Positions 15,910 to 24,359 of a DNA stretch of 64,000 bases are shown piece by piece. How positions within the stretch are numbered: the first letter of the stretch is position 1; each line of letters starts with the position of its first letter. The stretch comes from Candidatus Methylomirabilota bacterium (lineage in GTDB: Bacteria; Methylomirabilota; Methylomirabilia; Rokubacteriales; CSP1-6). Position numbers and translations under genes: made by a program. The notes under the pieces were generated by a model. The model had not been told where the DNA came from, did no database searches, and saw only the letters and a program-made list of their open reading frames with translations. The stretch lies in NCBI GenBank assembly GCA_035315345.1, contig DATFYA010000161.1, positions 1 through 64,000 on the forward strand, in the 5' to 3' direction.

Positions 15910-16917
15910 ATGACCAAGTTCGAGCGCGTGCAGGCCGCGCTGAAGCGGCAGCCGACCGACCGGCCCCCCTACGCCTTCTGGCGCCACTTCCCCGACGTCG
16001 ACCGCAACGCGGCGGCGCTGGCGCAGTCCACGCTGCGCTTCCACGAGCGCTACCAGTCCGATTTCCTCAAGGTCACCCCCACCGGCGGCTACGCGGTGGA
16101 GGACTGGGGCTGCGTCGAGGGCGACGAGGTGCTGGCCGACGGGCACCGCGCCTGCGTGCGCCACGCGGTCAACACCCATGATGACTGGCGGAAGATCCGG
16201 CCGGTGAAGATGGAGTCCACCGCGTGGGCGTCGCATCTCGAGACCATCATCCGCTGCGTGGTGGACCGCCGAGCGGACTGCTCGACGCTGCCGACGGTGT
16301 TCAGCCCGCTCTCGCTGGCCCGCAAGCTATCCGGCGACCGGCTGGCCTACGATCTCAAGGAGAATCCGCAGGCGGTCAGCGACGCGCTCGAGGCGATCAC
16401 CGAGACCATCCTGGCCTTCGCCGAAGCGTGCTTCCGCGAGGGCGCCGAGGGCTTCTTCTACTCCATCCAGGCCGCGAGCACGACCTTCCACACCGAGGAG
16501 GAGTACCGACGCTTCGGCGAGCCGTACGATCGGCGCATCCTGGAGGCGGTGCAGGCGAAGTCGAAGCTCACGATCGTGCATGGCCACGGCGAGCGGCTGA
16601 TGTTCGAGCGGCTCGCCAGCCTCCCCGCGCACGCCTGGAACTGGGACGACCGCCGCGCCGGGCCGTCACTGCGAGACGGCCTCGCGCGGGTCCCCGGCGC
16701 GGTGATCGGCGGCCTCGACCAGTGGGGACCGCTGAAGGACGGCAGCGTCGAGGACACCCAGGCCGAGGTGCGCGACGCGATCGCGCAGGTGGACGGCCGC
16801 GGCCTCATCCTGGGCGCCGGCTGCGTGCTGCCGGTCGGCACCTCCGACGCGACGCTCGTGGCGATCGCCAAGTCCCTCGGCGGCGTGCCTCGCCTCGGCT
16901 TCCTCCGCCCACAGTAG
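15910..16917 (+). CDS. Uroporphyrinogen-decarboxylase-family protein (MtaA/CmuA-like methyltransferase candidate)
   Basis: This 335-residue TIM-barrel protein of the URO-D superfamily includes RVQAALKRQPTDRPPYAFWRHF at the start, FLKVTPTGGYAVEDWG near residue 50 and HGHGERLMF near 222. The heme-pathway enzyme has a different arginine-rich N terminus. Such divergent members commonly transfer methyl groups to or from corrinoids (MtaA, MtbA, CmuA). The ferredoxin-ASKHA gene two genes upstream supports a corrinoid role. I do not see a full HxCxn zinc motif, so activity is uncertain. The start is the ATG 13 bases after the hotdog gene, so these genes form one unit. Confidence 0.82.
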   Translation: MTKFERVQAALKRQPTDRPPYAFWRHFPDVDRNAAALAQSTLRFHERYQSDFLKVTPTGGYAVEDWGCVEGDEVLADGHRACVRHAVNTHDDWRKIRPVKMESTAWASHLETIIRCVVDRRADCSTLPTVFSPLSLARKLSGDRLAYDLKENPQAVSDALEAITETILAFAEACFREGAEGFFYSIQAASTTFHTEEEYRRFGEPYDRRILEAVQAKSKLTIVHGHGERLMFERLASLPAHAWNWDDRRAGPSLRDGLARVPGAVIGGLDQWGPLKDGSVEDTQAEVRDAIAQVDGRGLILGAGCVLPVGTSDATLVAIAKSLGGVPRLGFLRPQ

Positions 16918-16970
16918 CCGCGCGACCCGGTGGACCGCGCTCTCATGCCGCATCCGGGCCGCGGGGGAGA

Positions 16971-17007
16971 GGTTACCGACTAAGCGCCAGGCGCATACAC
17001 CGTAACC
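16971..17007. other. 37-bp nested dyad in a convergent intergenic region
   Basis: Outer arms GGTTAC (16971-16976) and GTAACC (17002-17007) and inner arms GCGCC (16984-16988) and GGCGC (16990-16994) share one symmetry axis at 16989, with 7-base spacers on each side. It lies between the convergent URO-D and ychF genes. It could be a bidirectional terminator or a protein-binding site. A T-rich stretch follows at about 17008-17020. Confidence 0.5.
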
Positions 17008-17050
17008 GTCTTTACTTATTCGCTCGGCTCGCCTTCGGCTGCACCTCGCC

Positions 17051-18130
17051 CTACTTGGCGACGTTGAAGCGGAAGTGGCAGATCTCGCCGTCCTGCACCT
17101 CGTAGTCCTTGCCCTCGAGCCGTAGCCGGCCACGCTCGCGCGCGGCGGCCATGGAGCCGTCGACCGCGAGCAGATCGTCGTAGCCCACCACCTCGGCCCG
17201 GATGAAGCCGCGCGCGATGTCCGAGTGGATCGCGCCCGCCGCGTCCTGGGCGCGCGTGCCCCGGGGAATGGACCACGCCCGCACCTCGTCCTCGCCGACC
17301 GTGAAGAACGAGATCAGCCCGAGCAGGGCGTAGCAGTCCTCGAGGACGCGACGGATCGCCGGCTCGGTGAGTCCCAGATCGGCGAGGAACGCGGCCTGCT
17401 CCGGGCCTTCGAGCTGGCCGACCTCGGCCTCGATCACCGCCGACACCCAGCCGAGTCGCGTCGCCGGCCGCTGGGCCACCGCCTCGAGCCCGAAGCTCGC
17501 CGCGAGCCCCTGGCCGCGCGCGATCTCCTTCTCGGAGAGGTTCAGGCAGTGCAGGATCGGCTTCTGGGAAAGGAAGGTGAAGCCCCGGAGGGCCCGCGCC
17601 TCCTCGTCCGCGAGTCCCATCGCCCGGATCGGCCGCCCCGCCTCGAGCCCGGGCGTGACCTTCAGCAGGATCGCCTGCTCGTGCGCGTCGGCGTCGGTGC
17701 GCTTCTTCTTGAGCTGCGCCTCGAGCCGCTCCAGTCGCCGCTCCACCACCTCCAGATCGGCGAGGATCAGCTCGGTCTCCAGGTCGTCGATGTCACCCGC
17801 CGGATCCGCGGCGGTGCCGGCGGCATCCGCGAACGCGCGCACCACGTGGAGCAGCGCGTCCGCGTTGCGGAATTCCTTGGCCTCCAGGCCCTGGCGCTCG
17901 CCCTTCGCGAAGCCGGCGAGGTCCACCACCTCGAAGGTGGCGAAGGTCGTCTTCTTCGGCTTGAACATCGCGGTGAGGCGATCCACCCGCGCGTCGGGCA
18001 CGCGCGCGATGCCCGCGTGCATCTCGCCGCGCGCGGTGCCGAACGACGAGGTGGCCACGCTCGAGCCGGTCAGCAGGTTGAACAACGAGGTCTTCCCGCT
18101 CTTGGGGAGTCCGACCAGACCGATCTTCAT
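17051..18130 (-). CDS. ychF: YchF/OLA1-type ribosome-associated ATPase
   Basis: This 359-residue Obg-family P-loop protein has walker A GLPKSGKTSLFN at residue 6 and G3 VVDLAGFAKG. The nucleotide-specificity motif reads NLSE (HCLNLSEKEI) in place of NKxD. NxxE marks YchF/OLA1 and gives ATP preference. A coiled-coil helical insertion (LEVVERRLERLEAQLKKKR) and a C-terminal TGS domain (ISFFTVGEDEVRAWSIPRG) follow. The walker A is slightly divergent (KSGKT for NVGKS). It likely binds ribosomes and acts in stress or translation control. The start is MKIGLVG; the frame extends 10 codons upstream without family support. Confidence 0.93.
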   Translation of the reverse strand: MKIGLVGLPKSGKTSLFNLLTGSSVATSSFGTARGEMHAGIARVPDARVDRLTAMFKPKKTTFATFEVVDLAGFAKGERQGLEAKEFRNADALLHVVRAFADAAGTAADPAGDIDDLETELILADLEVVERRLERLEAQLKKKRTDADAHEQAILLKVTPGLEAGRPIRAMGLADEEARALRGFTFLSQKPILHCLNLSEKEIARGQGLAASFGLEAVAQRPATRLGWVSAVIEAEVGQLEGPEQAAFLADLGLTEPAIRRVLEDCYALLGLISFFTVGEDEVRAWSIPRGTRAQDAAGAIHSDIARGFIRAEVVGYDDLLAVDGSMAAARERGRLRLEGKDYEVQDGEICHFRFNVAK

Positions 18131-18193
18131 CGCAGGCCATGCTACCATAGCGCCCGACATGGCCGTCCTCCGGCGCCGCGCGCGCGGCTGCTA

Positions 18194-19078
18194 GTGCCCT
18201 CGCTCCGTCCCCTCGACTGGCGCGGCGCCTCCACCGCCCTCCTCCTCGCCGCCATGTGGGGCGGCAATCCGGTCGCGGTGAAGGTCGGTCTCGCCGACGC
18301 GCCGCCGCTGCGCCTCGCCTTGTTCCGCTTCGTGCTCGGCGCGCTCGCGATCCTGGCCTACGCGCGGTGGACGCGGCACCGCGGCGTCTTCGCGGTGGGG
18401 CCCGGCGAGTGGCGCGTGCTGATCTCGCTCGGCGTGATCTTCTCGATCCAGATCGGCACGATGAACGTGGGCATCGGGCTCACCTCCGCCGCCCACGGCG
18501 CGGTCCTGCTCAACTCCTACGCGGTGCACGCGGTGGTGCTCGCCCACTTCATGATCCCGGGCGATCGCCTGACTCCCGCCAAGCTGGCCGGCGTCCTCGT
18601 CGCCTACGCGGGGATCGTGCTGCTCTTCGCCCGCGAGTTCTCCTTCCACAGCGCGACCCTGGTCGGTGACCTGATCGTGGCGGGCAGCGCGGTGCTGCTC
18701 GGCGAGCGCGTGGTGTACATGGCGAAGGCGGTGCAGAGGCTCGATCCGATCAAGCTGCTGGTCTTCCAGTCCGCGATCGGCAGCGCGTGCTTCCTGCTCG
18801 CGAGCCTGCTCTTCGAGAGTGGAACGCCGACCCGCTACACCGGCGCGCTGGCCACCTCGCTCTTCTACCAGGGCGTCGTCATCGCCGGATTCAACTTCAT
18901 CGTGAACTCGTACCTCTACCAGAAGTACCTGGCCAGCGCGCTGGCCACCTGCTCGCTCACCACGCCGCTCTTCGGGGTGCTCATCGCGGCCGCGGTGACC
19001 GGCGACCGCCTGAGTCCCCTGCTGCTGCTCTCCACCCTGATGGTCGCGGCCGGGATCGGGCTCACGGTTCGGCGCTGA
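18194..19078 (+). CDS. EamA/DMT-family transporter
   Basis: This 294-residue inner-membrane protein has ten predicted helices in two EamA repeats. The first starts ASTALLLAAMWGGNPVAVKVGL and the second ATLVGDLIVAGSAVLLGERVV. The GTG at 18194 keeps the first helix whole. An ATG at 18254 would cut it. The GTG overlaps the TAG of an 11-codon ATG-initiated mini-ORF (18159-18194) as TAGTG. It probably exports or imports a metabolite, identity unknown. Divergent from ychF with only 63 bases between. Confidence 0.85.
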   Translation: MPSLRPLDWRGASTALLLAAMWGGNPVAVKVGLADAPPLRLALFRFVLGALAILAYARWTRHRGVFAVGPGEWRVLISLGVIFSIQIGTMNVGIGLTSAAHGAVLLNSYAVHAVVLAHFMIPGDRLTPAKLAGVLVAYAGIVLLFAREFSFHSATLVGDLIVAGSAVLLGERVVYMAKAVQRLDPIKLLVFQSAIGSACFLLASLLFESGTPTRYTGALATSLFYQGVVIAGFNFIVNSYLYQKYLASALATCSLTTPLFGVLIAAAVTGDRLSPLLLLSTLMVAAGIGLTVRR

Positions 19079-19121
19079 GGCACGCTTGACCGCCCGGGAG
19101 ACGGTGCGGTAGCGTCCATCC

Positions 19122-19487
19122 ATGCCCACCCGGCCGTCGAAGAGCCTCGAGGTCGTCCCGAATCCGCACCCGGACCGTGACTACGAGGTGAGCCTCGAGA
19201 TCCCCGAGTTCACCTGCATCTGCCCGCGCACCGGGCAGCCCGACTTCGCGACCATCCGGGTCCGCTACGTGCCGGACCAGCGGCTCCTCGAGCTCCTGTC
19301 GATCAAGCTCTACATCTGGTCGTATCGCAACGAGGGCGCCTTCCACGAGGACGTGACCAACCGCATCCTCGACGACTTCGTGGCCGCGGCCGCGCCGCGC
19401 TGGATCGAGGTGGTGGGCGACTTCACGGTGCGCGGGGGCATCAAGACGGTGGTGCGGGCCACCCACGGCAAGCGGCCGGAGCTCTAG
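19122..19487 (+). CDS. queF: NADPH-dependent 7-cyano-7-deazaguanine reductase QueF (short type)
   Basis: This 121-residue unimodular QueF reduces preQ0 to preQ1 in queuosine synthesis. The catalytic pair is seen as Cys34 in [12 protein letters not shown] and Asp41 seven residues on, the spacing of the Bacillus enzyme. [25 protein letters not shown] is the substrate and NADPH motif region. It is cytoplasmic. No other queuosine genes are in the window. Its TAG is shared with the convergent transporter gene within CTAG at 19484-19487. Confidence 0.96.
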   Translation: MPTRPSKSLEVVPNPHPDRDYEVSLEIPEFTCICPRTGQPDFATIRVRYVPDQRLLELLSIKLYIWSYRNEGAFHEDVTNRILDDFVAAAAPRWIEVVGDFTVRGGIKTVVRATHGKRPEL

Positions 19488-20350
19488 CCGGCCAGGCTCA
19501 GCAGCGCCACCCCCGCCAGCATCACGACCGCGCCCGGCGCGATGTCGCGCACCCTCTGCTTCTCGTGGAACAGGATCACCCCGATCGCCATCGCGAACAG
19601 GATCTCGACCTGCTTGACCGCCTCCACGTACGACGACAGCGTCATGAGATAGGCGGTGCCCTGGCTCACGGTGGTGAGCGAGGCGAAGAGACCGAAGCTG
19701 ACGAACGCCTTCCAGTAGCGCGGGACCTCCGCGAAGCGCCGGCGCGAGGTCTTGAGCACGATCGGGGTGACCAGCAGGCTCGCGGCCACGTAGCCTCCCA
19801 GGGTGCCCATGTACTGGTCCGAGCACTGCATCGCCCACTTGATGGTGACCACCGAGGGCGCGAAGAACAGCGCGGCGAGCAGCGAGTAGCGCATGCCCCG
19901 GTCGGTGAAGAGCACCGCGAGCGGAGCCCACCACGCGATGTGGGCGCGGTGGACGTTGAGCAGGTAGACCCCGGCCATGCTGATCAGGATGCCGACGATC
20001 CCGAGCAGGGTCGGCCGCTCCTTCAGGGTGAAGTAGCCGAGGACGACCAGCACGAGCAGGCTGACCTTCCACAGCGCGGTGACCATCGAGATGTCGGAGA
20101 GCTTGAGCGCCTTGGACAGCGCCATGGTGGAGATGGTCTGGCTCACCGCGAAGCACGCGCAGGCCAGGTAGAAGCCGGGCTTGATCTCCGGCACGCCCTT
20201 CCAGAGCACGAAGGCGGCCGCGAACGGGAGCAGGAAGGTGAACCGGCCCCACACGTTGATGTACTCGTCGAGCGAGTGGCCGAGGCGCTTCATCACCGTG
20301 TTGCGCAGCACCTGGCACAGCGCGGCCACCAGCGCGAGGACGAGCCACAT
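19484..20350 (-). CDS. EamA/DMT-family transporter
   Basis: This 288-residue membrane protein with about ten helices is rather divergent from the other DMT gene here. It starts [23 protein letters not shown] and ends with EamA repeat 2 ([26 protein letters not shown], then [16 protein letters not shown]). The pattern near the end matches drug/metabolite exporters. It lies 9 bases after a hydrolase gene and so probably belongs to the leuCD transcription unit. Substrate unknown. Confidence 0.82.
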   Translation of the reverse strand: MWLVLALVAALCQVLRNTVMKRLGHSLDEYINVWGRFTFLLPFAAAFVLWKGVPEIKPGFYLACACFAVSQTISTMALSKALKLSDISMVTALWKVSLLVLVVLGYFTLKERPTLLGIVGILISMAGVYLLNVHRAHIAWWAPLAVLFTDRGMRYSLLAALFFAPSVVTIKWAMQCSDQYMGTLGGYVAASLLVTPIVLKTSRRRFAEVPRYWKAFVSFGLFASLTTVSQGTAYLMTLSSYVEAVKQVEILFAMAIGVILFHEKQRVRDIAPGAVVMLAGVALLSLAG

Positions 20351-20359
20351 GGCGGCGGT

Positions 20360-21262
20360 CTATCGGGTGCGGGCCAGGAGCGAGCGGACGGCGTCCGCCA
20401 CCGCGCCGGGCTGCTCGCGCGGCATGAAGTGGCCGGCGTCCGCCACCACGCGCCGCTCGGTGCCGTCCGGGAACAGCCCGACGTGGGATTCGGAGCGGCG
20501 CGGCCGGTCGACCGCATCGTCGCGGCCGTGCAGGATGACGGTGGGGACCTCGATCCGCGGCCGCTCGGCCAGGCGGCGCTCGATCGGGTCGAAGCGCGCA
20601 TCGCCGGCGGCGTTGCCGTGCCGGTGTCGGTAGGAGTGGATCACCACCGGCACGAAGTCGGGATTGTCGAAGGCGACCGCGGTGCGATCGAACGTCGCCT
20701 CGTCGAAGCGCCAGCCCGGCGACCATTCGCGCCAGAGGAGCCGGCAGATGTCGCGGCGGTTGGCCTCGAGCCCGGCCCGGCCGCGCTCGGTGTTGAAGTA
20801 CCACTGGTACCAGTAGGCGCGCTCCTCCTCGGCCGAGGCCGGAGCGGAGGGCCGGAGCGTGTTCTGCACGTTGTAGCCGCCGATGGTGACCAGCGCGCGC
20901 ACCCGCCGCGGCGCCAGGATCGCGACGATGCAGGCCGCGCGTCCGCCCCAGTCGTAGCCGGCCAGGCTCGCCCGCTCGAGCCCGAGGGCGTCCATGAAGT
21001 CGAGCAGATCCTGGCCGATCGCGGCCTGCTGGGCCATGCGCGGCGCGGCCGGGTCGAGGAAGCGCGTCGGGCCGTAGCCGCGCAGGTACGGCACCAGCAC
21101 CCGGCGGCCCTCGGCGGCCAGGGGAGCCGCCACCCCGTCCCACGCGCGCACGTCGTCGGGGAAGCCGTGAAGCAGGATCACCGGTGCGCCGTCCGACGGG
21201 CCCTGCTCCTCGTAGGCGATCTCGAGCGAGGGCGTGCGAACGCTCGACGCGCGCGGGGCCAC
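20360..21262 (-). CDS. Alpha/beta hydrolase, epoxide-hydrolase-like
   Basis: This 300-residue alpha/beta hydrolase has HGFPDDVRAWD as oxyanion loop (HGFP near residue 32), nucleophile Asp in GYDWGGRAA, and an ending VVADAGHFMPREQPGAV carrying the catalytic His. Asp rather than Ser as nucleophile places it with epoxide hydrolases and haloalkane dehalogenases. YWYQWYFNTERG in the cap domain could supply a catalytic tyrosine. The acid partner is probably Asp in HGRDDAV. It lies 16 bases after leuD and is likely co-transcribed. Confidence 0.85.
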   Translation of the reverse strand: MAPRASSVRTPSLEIAYEEQGPSDGAPVILLHGFPDDVRAWDGVAAPLAAEGRRVLVPYLRGYGPTRFLDPAAPRMAQQAAIGQDLLDFMDALGLERASLAGYDWGGRAACIVAILAPRRVRALVTIGGYNVQNTLRPSAPASAEEERAYWYQWYFNTERGRAGLEANRRDICRLLWREWSPGWRFDEATFDRTAVAFDNPDFVPVVIHSYRHRHGNAAGDARFDPIERRLAERPRIEVPTVILHGRDDAVDRPRRSESHVGLFPDGTERRVVADAGHFMPREQPGAVADAVRSLLARTR

Positions 21263-21278
21263 GACCCGGCGGCCCGGA

Positions 21279-21872
21279 CTAGAAGCCGCTGATGTACGGC
21301 AGGCGCTTCGCGGTGGCCTCGATGGCGTCGCCCGCCTCGAGCAGCACCCCGGTGGCGTTCCACGCCCCCGAGACCAGGTGGTTGCGGGCCCCGTCCGGGA
21401 TCCGCCCCCTGATCACGCGGTCGCCGACGCGCACTTCCTGCTTCTCCACGTCCACCGTCACGCTCTGCCGCGGATCGCGGCCCACCGCCCGCTGCAGCCA
21501 GAGCACGTCGTCGTTGTCGATGGACAGGCACGGGATGCCGAGCATGGTGCAGTTGCCGAAGAAGATCTCGGCGAACGAACCGCCGACGATGGCGCGGATG
21601 CCCCACTGCTTGAGGGACTCGGGCGCGTGCTCGCGCGAGGAGCCGCAGCCGAAGTTCAGGCCGGCCACCAGCACCGAGGCCCCTTCGTACGCCTTCTGGT
21701 TGAACGGATGCTCGGGATCGTGCTTGCGCGCGTCCTCGAAGGCGTGCAGGCCCAGCCCCTCGTTGGTCACCGTCTTGAGGAACCGCGCCGGGATGATCCG
21801 ATCGGTGTCGATGTCGTTGCCCGGCACCGGAATGCCTCGTCCCGCCACCTGCCGCCGCGCGCTCTCGCTCAT
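21279..21872 (-). CDS. leuD: 3-isopropylmalate dehydratase small subunit
   Basis: This 197-residue swivel-domain subunit has [16 protein letters not shown], the [18 protein letters not shown] substrate-binding loop and GNCTMLGIP. It pairs with LeuC to isomerise 2- and 3-isopropylmalate in leucine synthesis. Its ATG overlaps the leuC TGA (ATGA at 21869-21872), giving coupled synthesis of the two subunits. Length is normal for the proteobacterial type. leuB and leuA are not in the window. Confidence 0.95.
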   Translation of the reverse strand: MSESARRQVAGRGIPVPGNDIDTDRIIPARFLKTVTNEGLGLHAFEDARKHDPEHPFNQKAYEGASVLVAGLNFGCGSSREHAPESLKQWGIRAIVGGSFAEIFFGNCTMLGIPCLSIDNDDVLWLQRAVGRDPRQSVTVDVEKQEVRVGDRVIRGRIPDGARNHLVSGAWNATGVLLEAGDAIEATAKRLPYISGF

Positions 21873-23296
21873 CGCGCCGCCTCCGCGCCAGCCGGTTGCA
21901 GCATCTGCCGCACGTCGGTGACCGCGCCGTTCAGGGCCGCCGCGGCCGCCATCGCCGGGCTCATCAGCAAGGTCCGCCCGGTCGGGCTCCCCTGGCGCCC
22001 GATGAAGTTCCGGTTGCTGGTCGAGGCGCTCATCTCCCGCCCTCGCAGCTTGTCGTCGTTCATGCCGAGACACATCGAGCAGCCCGCGTTGCGCCATTCG
22101 AAGCCGGCCTCGCGGAAGATCTCGTGGAGGCCCTCGGCCTCGGCGGCCTTGGCCACCTGCTGCGAGCCAGGCACCACGATGGCCCGGACGCTCTTCGCCA
22201 CCCGGTGCCCCTTGGCCACCGCGGCGGCGACCCGCAGGTCGGAGATGCGCGAGTTCGTGCACGAGCCGATGAAGACCACGTCGATCCTCGCCCCGGCGAT
22301 GGGCTGGCCCGCCTCGAAGCCCATGTGGGCGAGGCCCTCGCGATAGGTCGCGCGCTCCTGCTCGGGCGCCGACTCCGGGCTGGGGATGCAGTCGCCCACG
22401 CCCACCGACTGGCCGGGATTGATGCCCCAGGTCACCATCGGCGGGATCGCGGCGCCGTCGAGCCGCTTGACGTCGTCGTAGCGCGTCTCCGGGTCCGAGG
22501 CCACGCCCTTCCACCACGCGGTCGCGCGCTCGAATGCGGCGCCCTGCGGCGCATACTGGCGCCCGCGCAAGTAGTCGACGGTGGTCTGATCGGGGTTGAC
22601 GTAGCCGAAGCGGGCCCCCCCTTCGATGGACATGTTGCAGAGGGTGAGGCGCTCCTCCATGGTCATGCCGTCCACGACCGGGCCCGCGTACTCGTACGCG
22701 TACCCGACGCCCCCGTTCACCCCGAGCGTGCGGATGATCGCCAGGATCACGTCCTTGGCGTAGACGCCCCGGCTCAGCGCGCCGTCCACCCGCACCTGGC
22801 GCAGCTTCGGCTTGGCCATGGCCAGGCACTGCGTGGCCAGCACGTCGCGCACCTGGCTCGTGCCGATGCCGAAGGCGATGGCCCCGACCGCGCCGTGGGT
22901 GGCGGTGTGGCTGTCCCCGCACGCGATGGTCATGCCGGGCTGGGTGAGCCCCAGCTCGGGGCCGATCACGTGGACGATGCCCTGCCGGCCGCTGTCGAGA
23001 CCGAACAGGGACACCCCGCTCTGCTCCGAGTTGCGCACGAGATGGACCGTCATCTCCTCGGCCACCTCGTCCTTGAACGGCCGCTGCTGGGCGGTGGTGG
23101 GGATGATGTGATCGAGCGTCGCGAAGGTGCGCCCGGGCATGCGCACCGGCACGTTCAGATCGCGCAGGGCCTGGAAGGCCTGCGGCGAGGTGACCTCGTG
23201 GATCAGGTGCAGACCGATCAGCAGCTGGGTCTGCCCCGAGGGGAGCGTCCGCACCGTGTGCGCGTCCCACACCTTGTCGAGCAGCGATGACGCCAT
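21869..23296 (-). CDS. leuC: 3-isopropylmalate dehydratase large subunit
   Basis: This 475-residue aconitase-family enzyme has [4Fe-4S] ligands in [13 protein letters not shown] and [23 protein letters not shown] and [14 protein letters not shown] are the standard active-site segments. The N terminus fits the classic 460-480 residue bacterial LeuC rather than the short archaeal type. The divergent LysR gene and palindrome at 23344-23367 point to regulated expression. A hydrolase and an exporter follow leuD, so a non-leucine substrate is an alternative. Confidence 0.96.
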   Translation of the reverse strand: MASSLLDKVWDAHTVRTLPSGQTQLLIGLHLIHEVTSPQAFQALRDLNVPVRMPGRTFATLDHIIPTTAQQRPFKDEVAEEMTVHLVRNSEQSGVSLFGLDSGRQGIVHVIGPELGLTQPGMTIACGDSHTATHGAVGAIAFGIGTSQVRDVLATQCLAMAKPKLRQVRVDGALSRGVYAKDVILAIIRTLGVNGGVGYAYEYAGPVVDGMTMEERLTLCNMSIEGGARFGYVNPDQTTVDYLRGRQYAPQGAAFERATAWWKGVASDPETRYDDVKRLDGAAIPPMVTWGINPGQSVGVGDCIPSPESAPEQERATYREGLAHMGFEAGQPIAGARIDVVFIGSCTNSRISDLRVAAAVAKGHRVAKSVRAIVVPGSQQVAKAAEAEGLHEIFREAGFEWRNAGCSMCLGMNDDKLRGREMSASTSNRNFIGRQGSPTGRTLLMSPAMAAAAALNGAVTDVRQMLQPAGAEAAR

Positions 23297-23343
23297 GGCA
23301 GCCTCCGTGGATCGAAGCGGTTGCCCGGGAGTGTGCCGCCGTC

Positions 23344-23367
23344 AGATCGTTAAGTATAGTGAAATCT
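23344..23367. promoter_or_regulatory. LysR-type operator between leuC and the regulator gene
   Basis: AGAT at 23344 and ATCT at 23364 frame a 24-bp imperfect dyad. Its core, TTAAGTATAGTGAA, is symmetric at 10 of 14 positions. AT-rich dyads of this kind, with the T-N11-A pattern, are typical LysR sites. It lies centrally between the divergent leuC and lysR-family starts. Binding not shown. Confidence 0.55.
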
Positions 23368-23393
23368 TCTTCCCGGTCCCGTAAGATCCGCTA

Positions 23394-24359
23394 ATGATAG
23401 ACGCCGCGCTCCTCCCGGCCCTCCTGAGCCTGCTGACGGTCGCCCGCACCGGCTCGGTGGGCGCGGCGGCCCGGCTGCACCACCGCACCTCGTCGGCGAT
23501 CAGCCAGCAGGTGCGCAAGCTGGAGAGCCATCTCGGCGTCCGGCTCCTGGAGCGGGCCGGCCGCGGCGTGCGCCTGACCGCGGCGGGCGAGGCCGCCCTG
23601 CCCGGTATCCTGCAGCTGAGCACCGAGACCGAGGCGCTCTTCGCCCAGCTCGCCGATCTCTCGGGGCGGCCACCCGCAACGCTGCGGGTGGCGGTCAGCG
23701 ACTACCTCGGCCGCGCCCTGCTCGTCCCGGTCCTCCGCGAGCTGATCGAGCCGCAGCCGCGGCTGCGCTTCGAGATCGCCACCACCCATTCCCGCGAGGG
23801 CGCGCGACTGGTCGGTCTGGGAGAGGTCGATTGCGCGGTGGTGACCGGCCAGGAGGCGCCGCGCGGGATCGAGGCCGAGCGCCTCTTCGAGCAGGCGTTC
23901 GTCTGGATCGGCCCGCGACGCGGCCGCGCGCAGCCGCCGCTGACCGAGCGTCTCGCCCGCGAGCCGCTGCTTCGCCTGAGCGCAGGCAGCCAGGGCCGGC
24001 GGCTGCTCGAGGACTATCTCGCGCGCGAGCGCATCCAGCCGGTGTCCACCATCGACGTGCCGAGCGTGTCGCTGCTGCTCGCCTACGTCTCGGGGGGTCT
24101 GGGCATCGGGCTGGCCCCGGCGCTGGCCGTGACCGAGATCGATCGGGAGCGCGTGCGCTGGGAGCGGGCCGACGTCCCGGCGCTCTCGGTGGCCCTGCTC
24201 TACCGGACCGGGTTCCGCCGGGGGGCGGCCGCCGATCGCTTCGCGACCCGGCTCGTCGCAGAGGGGCGCCGCGTCGGCGAGCGGCTGGGGCACGCGGCGC
24301 CGTCGGCCGCGGCCGCGCCTACGCGAGCACGCCCGGGTAGGCGGAGGGCTTCGACGTGA
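23394..24359 (+). CDS. LysR-family transcriptional regulator
   Basis: This 321-residue protein has an N-terminal winged helix (LLTVARTGSVGAAARLHHRTSSAISQQVRKLESHLGVRLLER). A periplasmic-binding-like effector domain follows from about residue 95, including LRVAVSDYLGRALLVPVLRELI and ISGG-like VSGGLGIGLAP. It is divergent from leuC and probably regulates it. The last 41 bases overlap the convergent DUF1501 gene. The C-terminal tail (SAAAAPTRARPGRRRAST) looks like read-through into that gene's antisense and is unlikely to be conserved. Confidence 0.92.
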   Translation: MIDAALLPALLSLLTVARTGSVGAAARLHHRTSSAISQQVRKLESHLGVRLLERAGRGVRLTAAGEAALPGILQLSTETEALFAQLADLSGRPPATLRVAVSDYLGRALLVPVLRELIEPQPRLRFEIATTHSREGARLVGLGEVDCAVVTGQEAPRGIEAERLFEQAFVWIGPRRGRAQPPLTERLAREPLLRLSAGSQGRRLLEDYLARERIQPVSTIDVPSVSLLLAYVSGGLGIGLAPALAVTEIDRERVRWERADVPALSVALLYRTGFRRGAAADRFATRLVAEGRRVGERLGHAAPSAAAAPTRARPGRRRAST

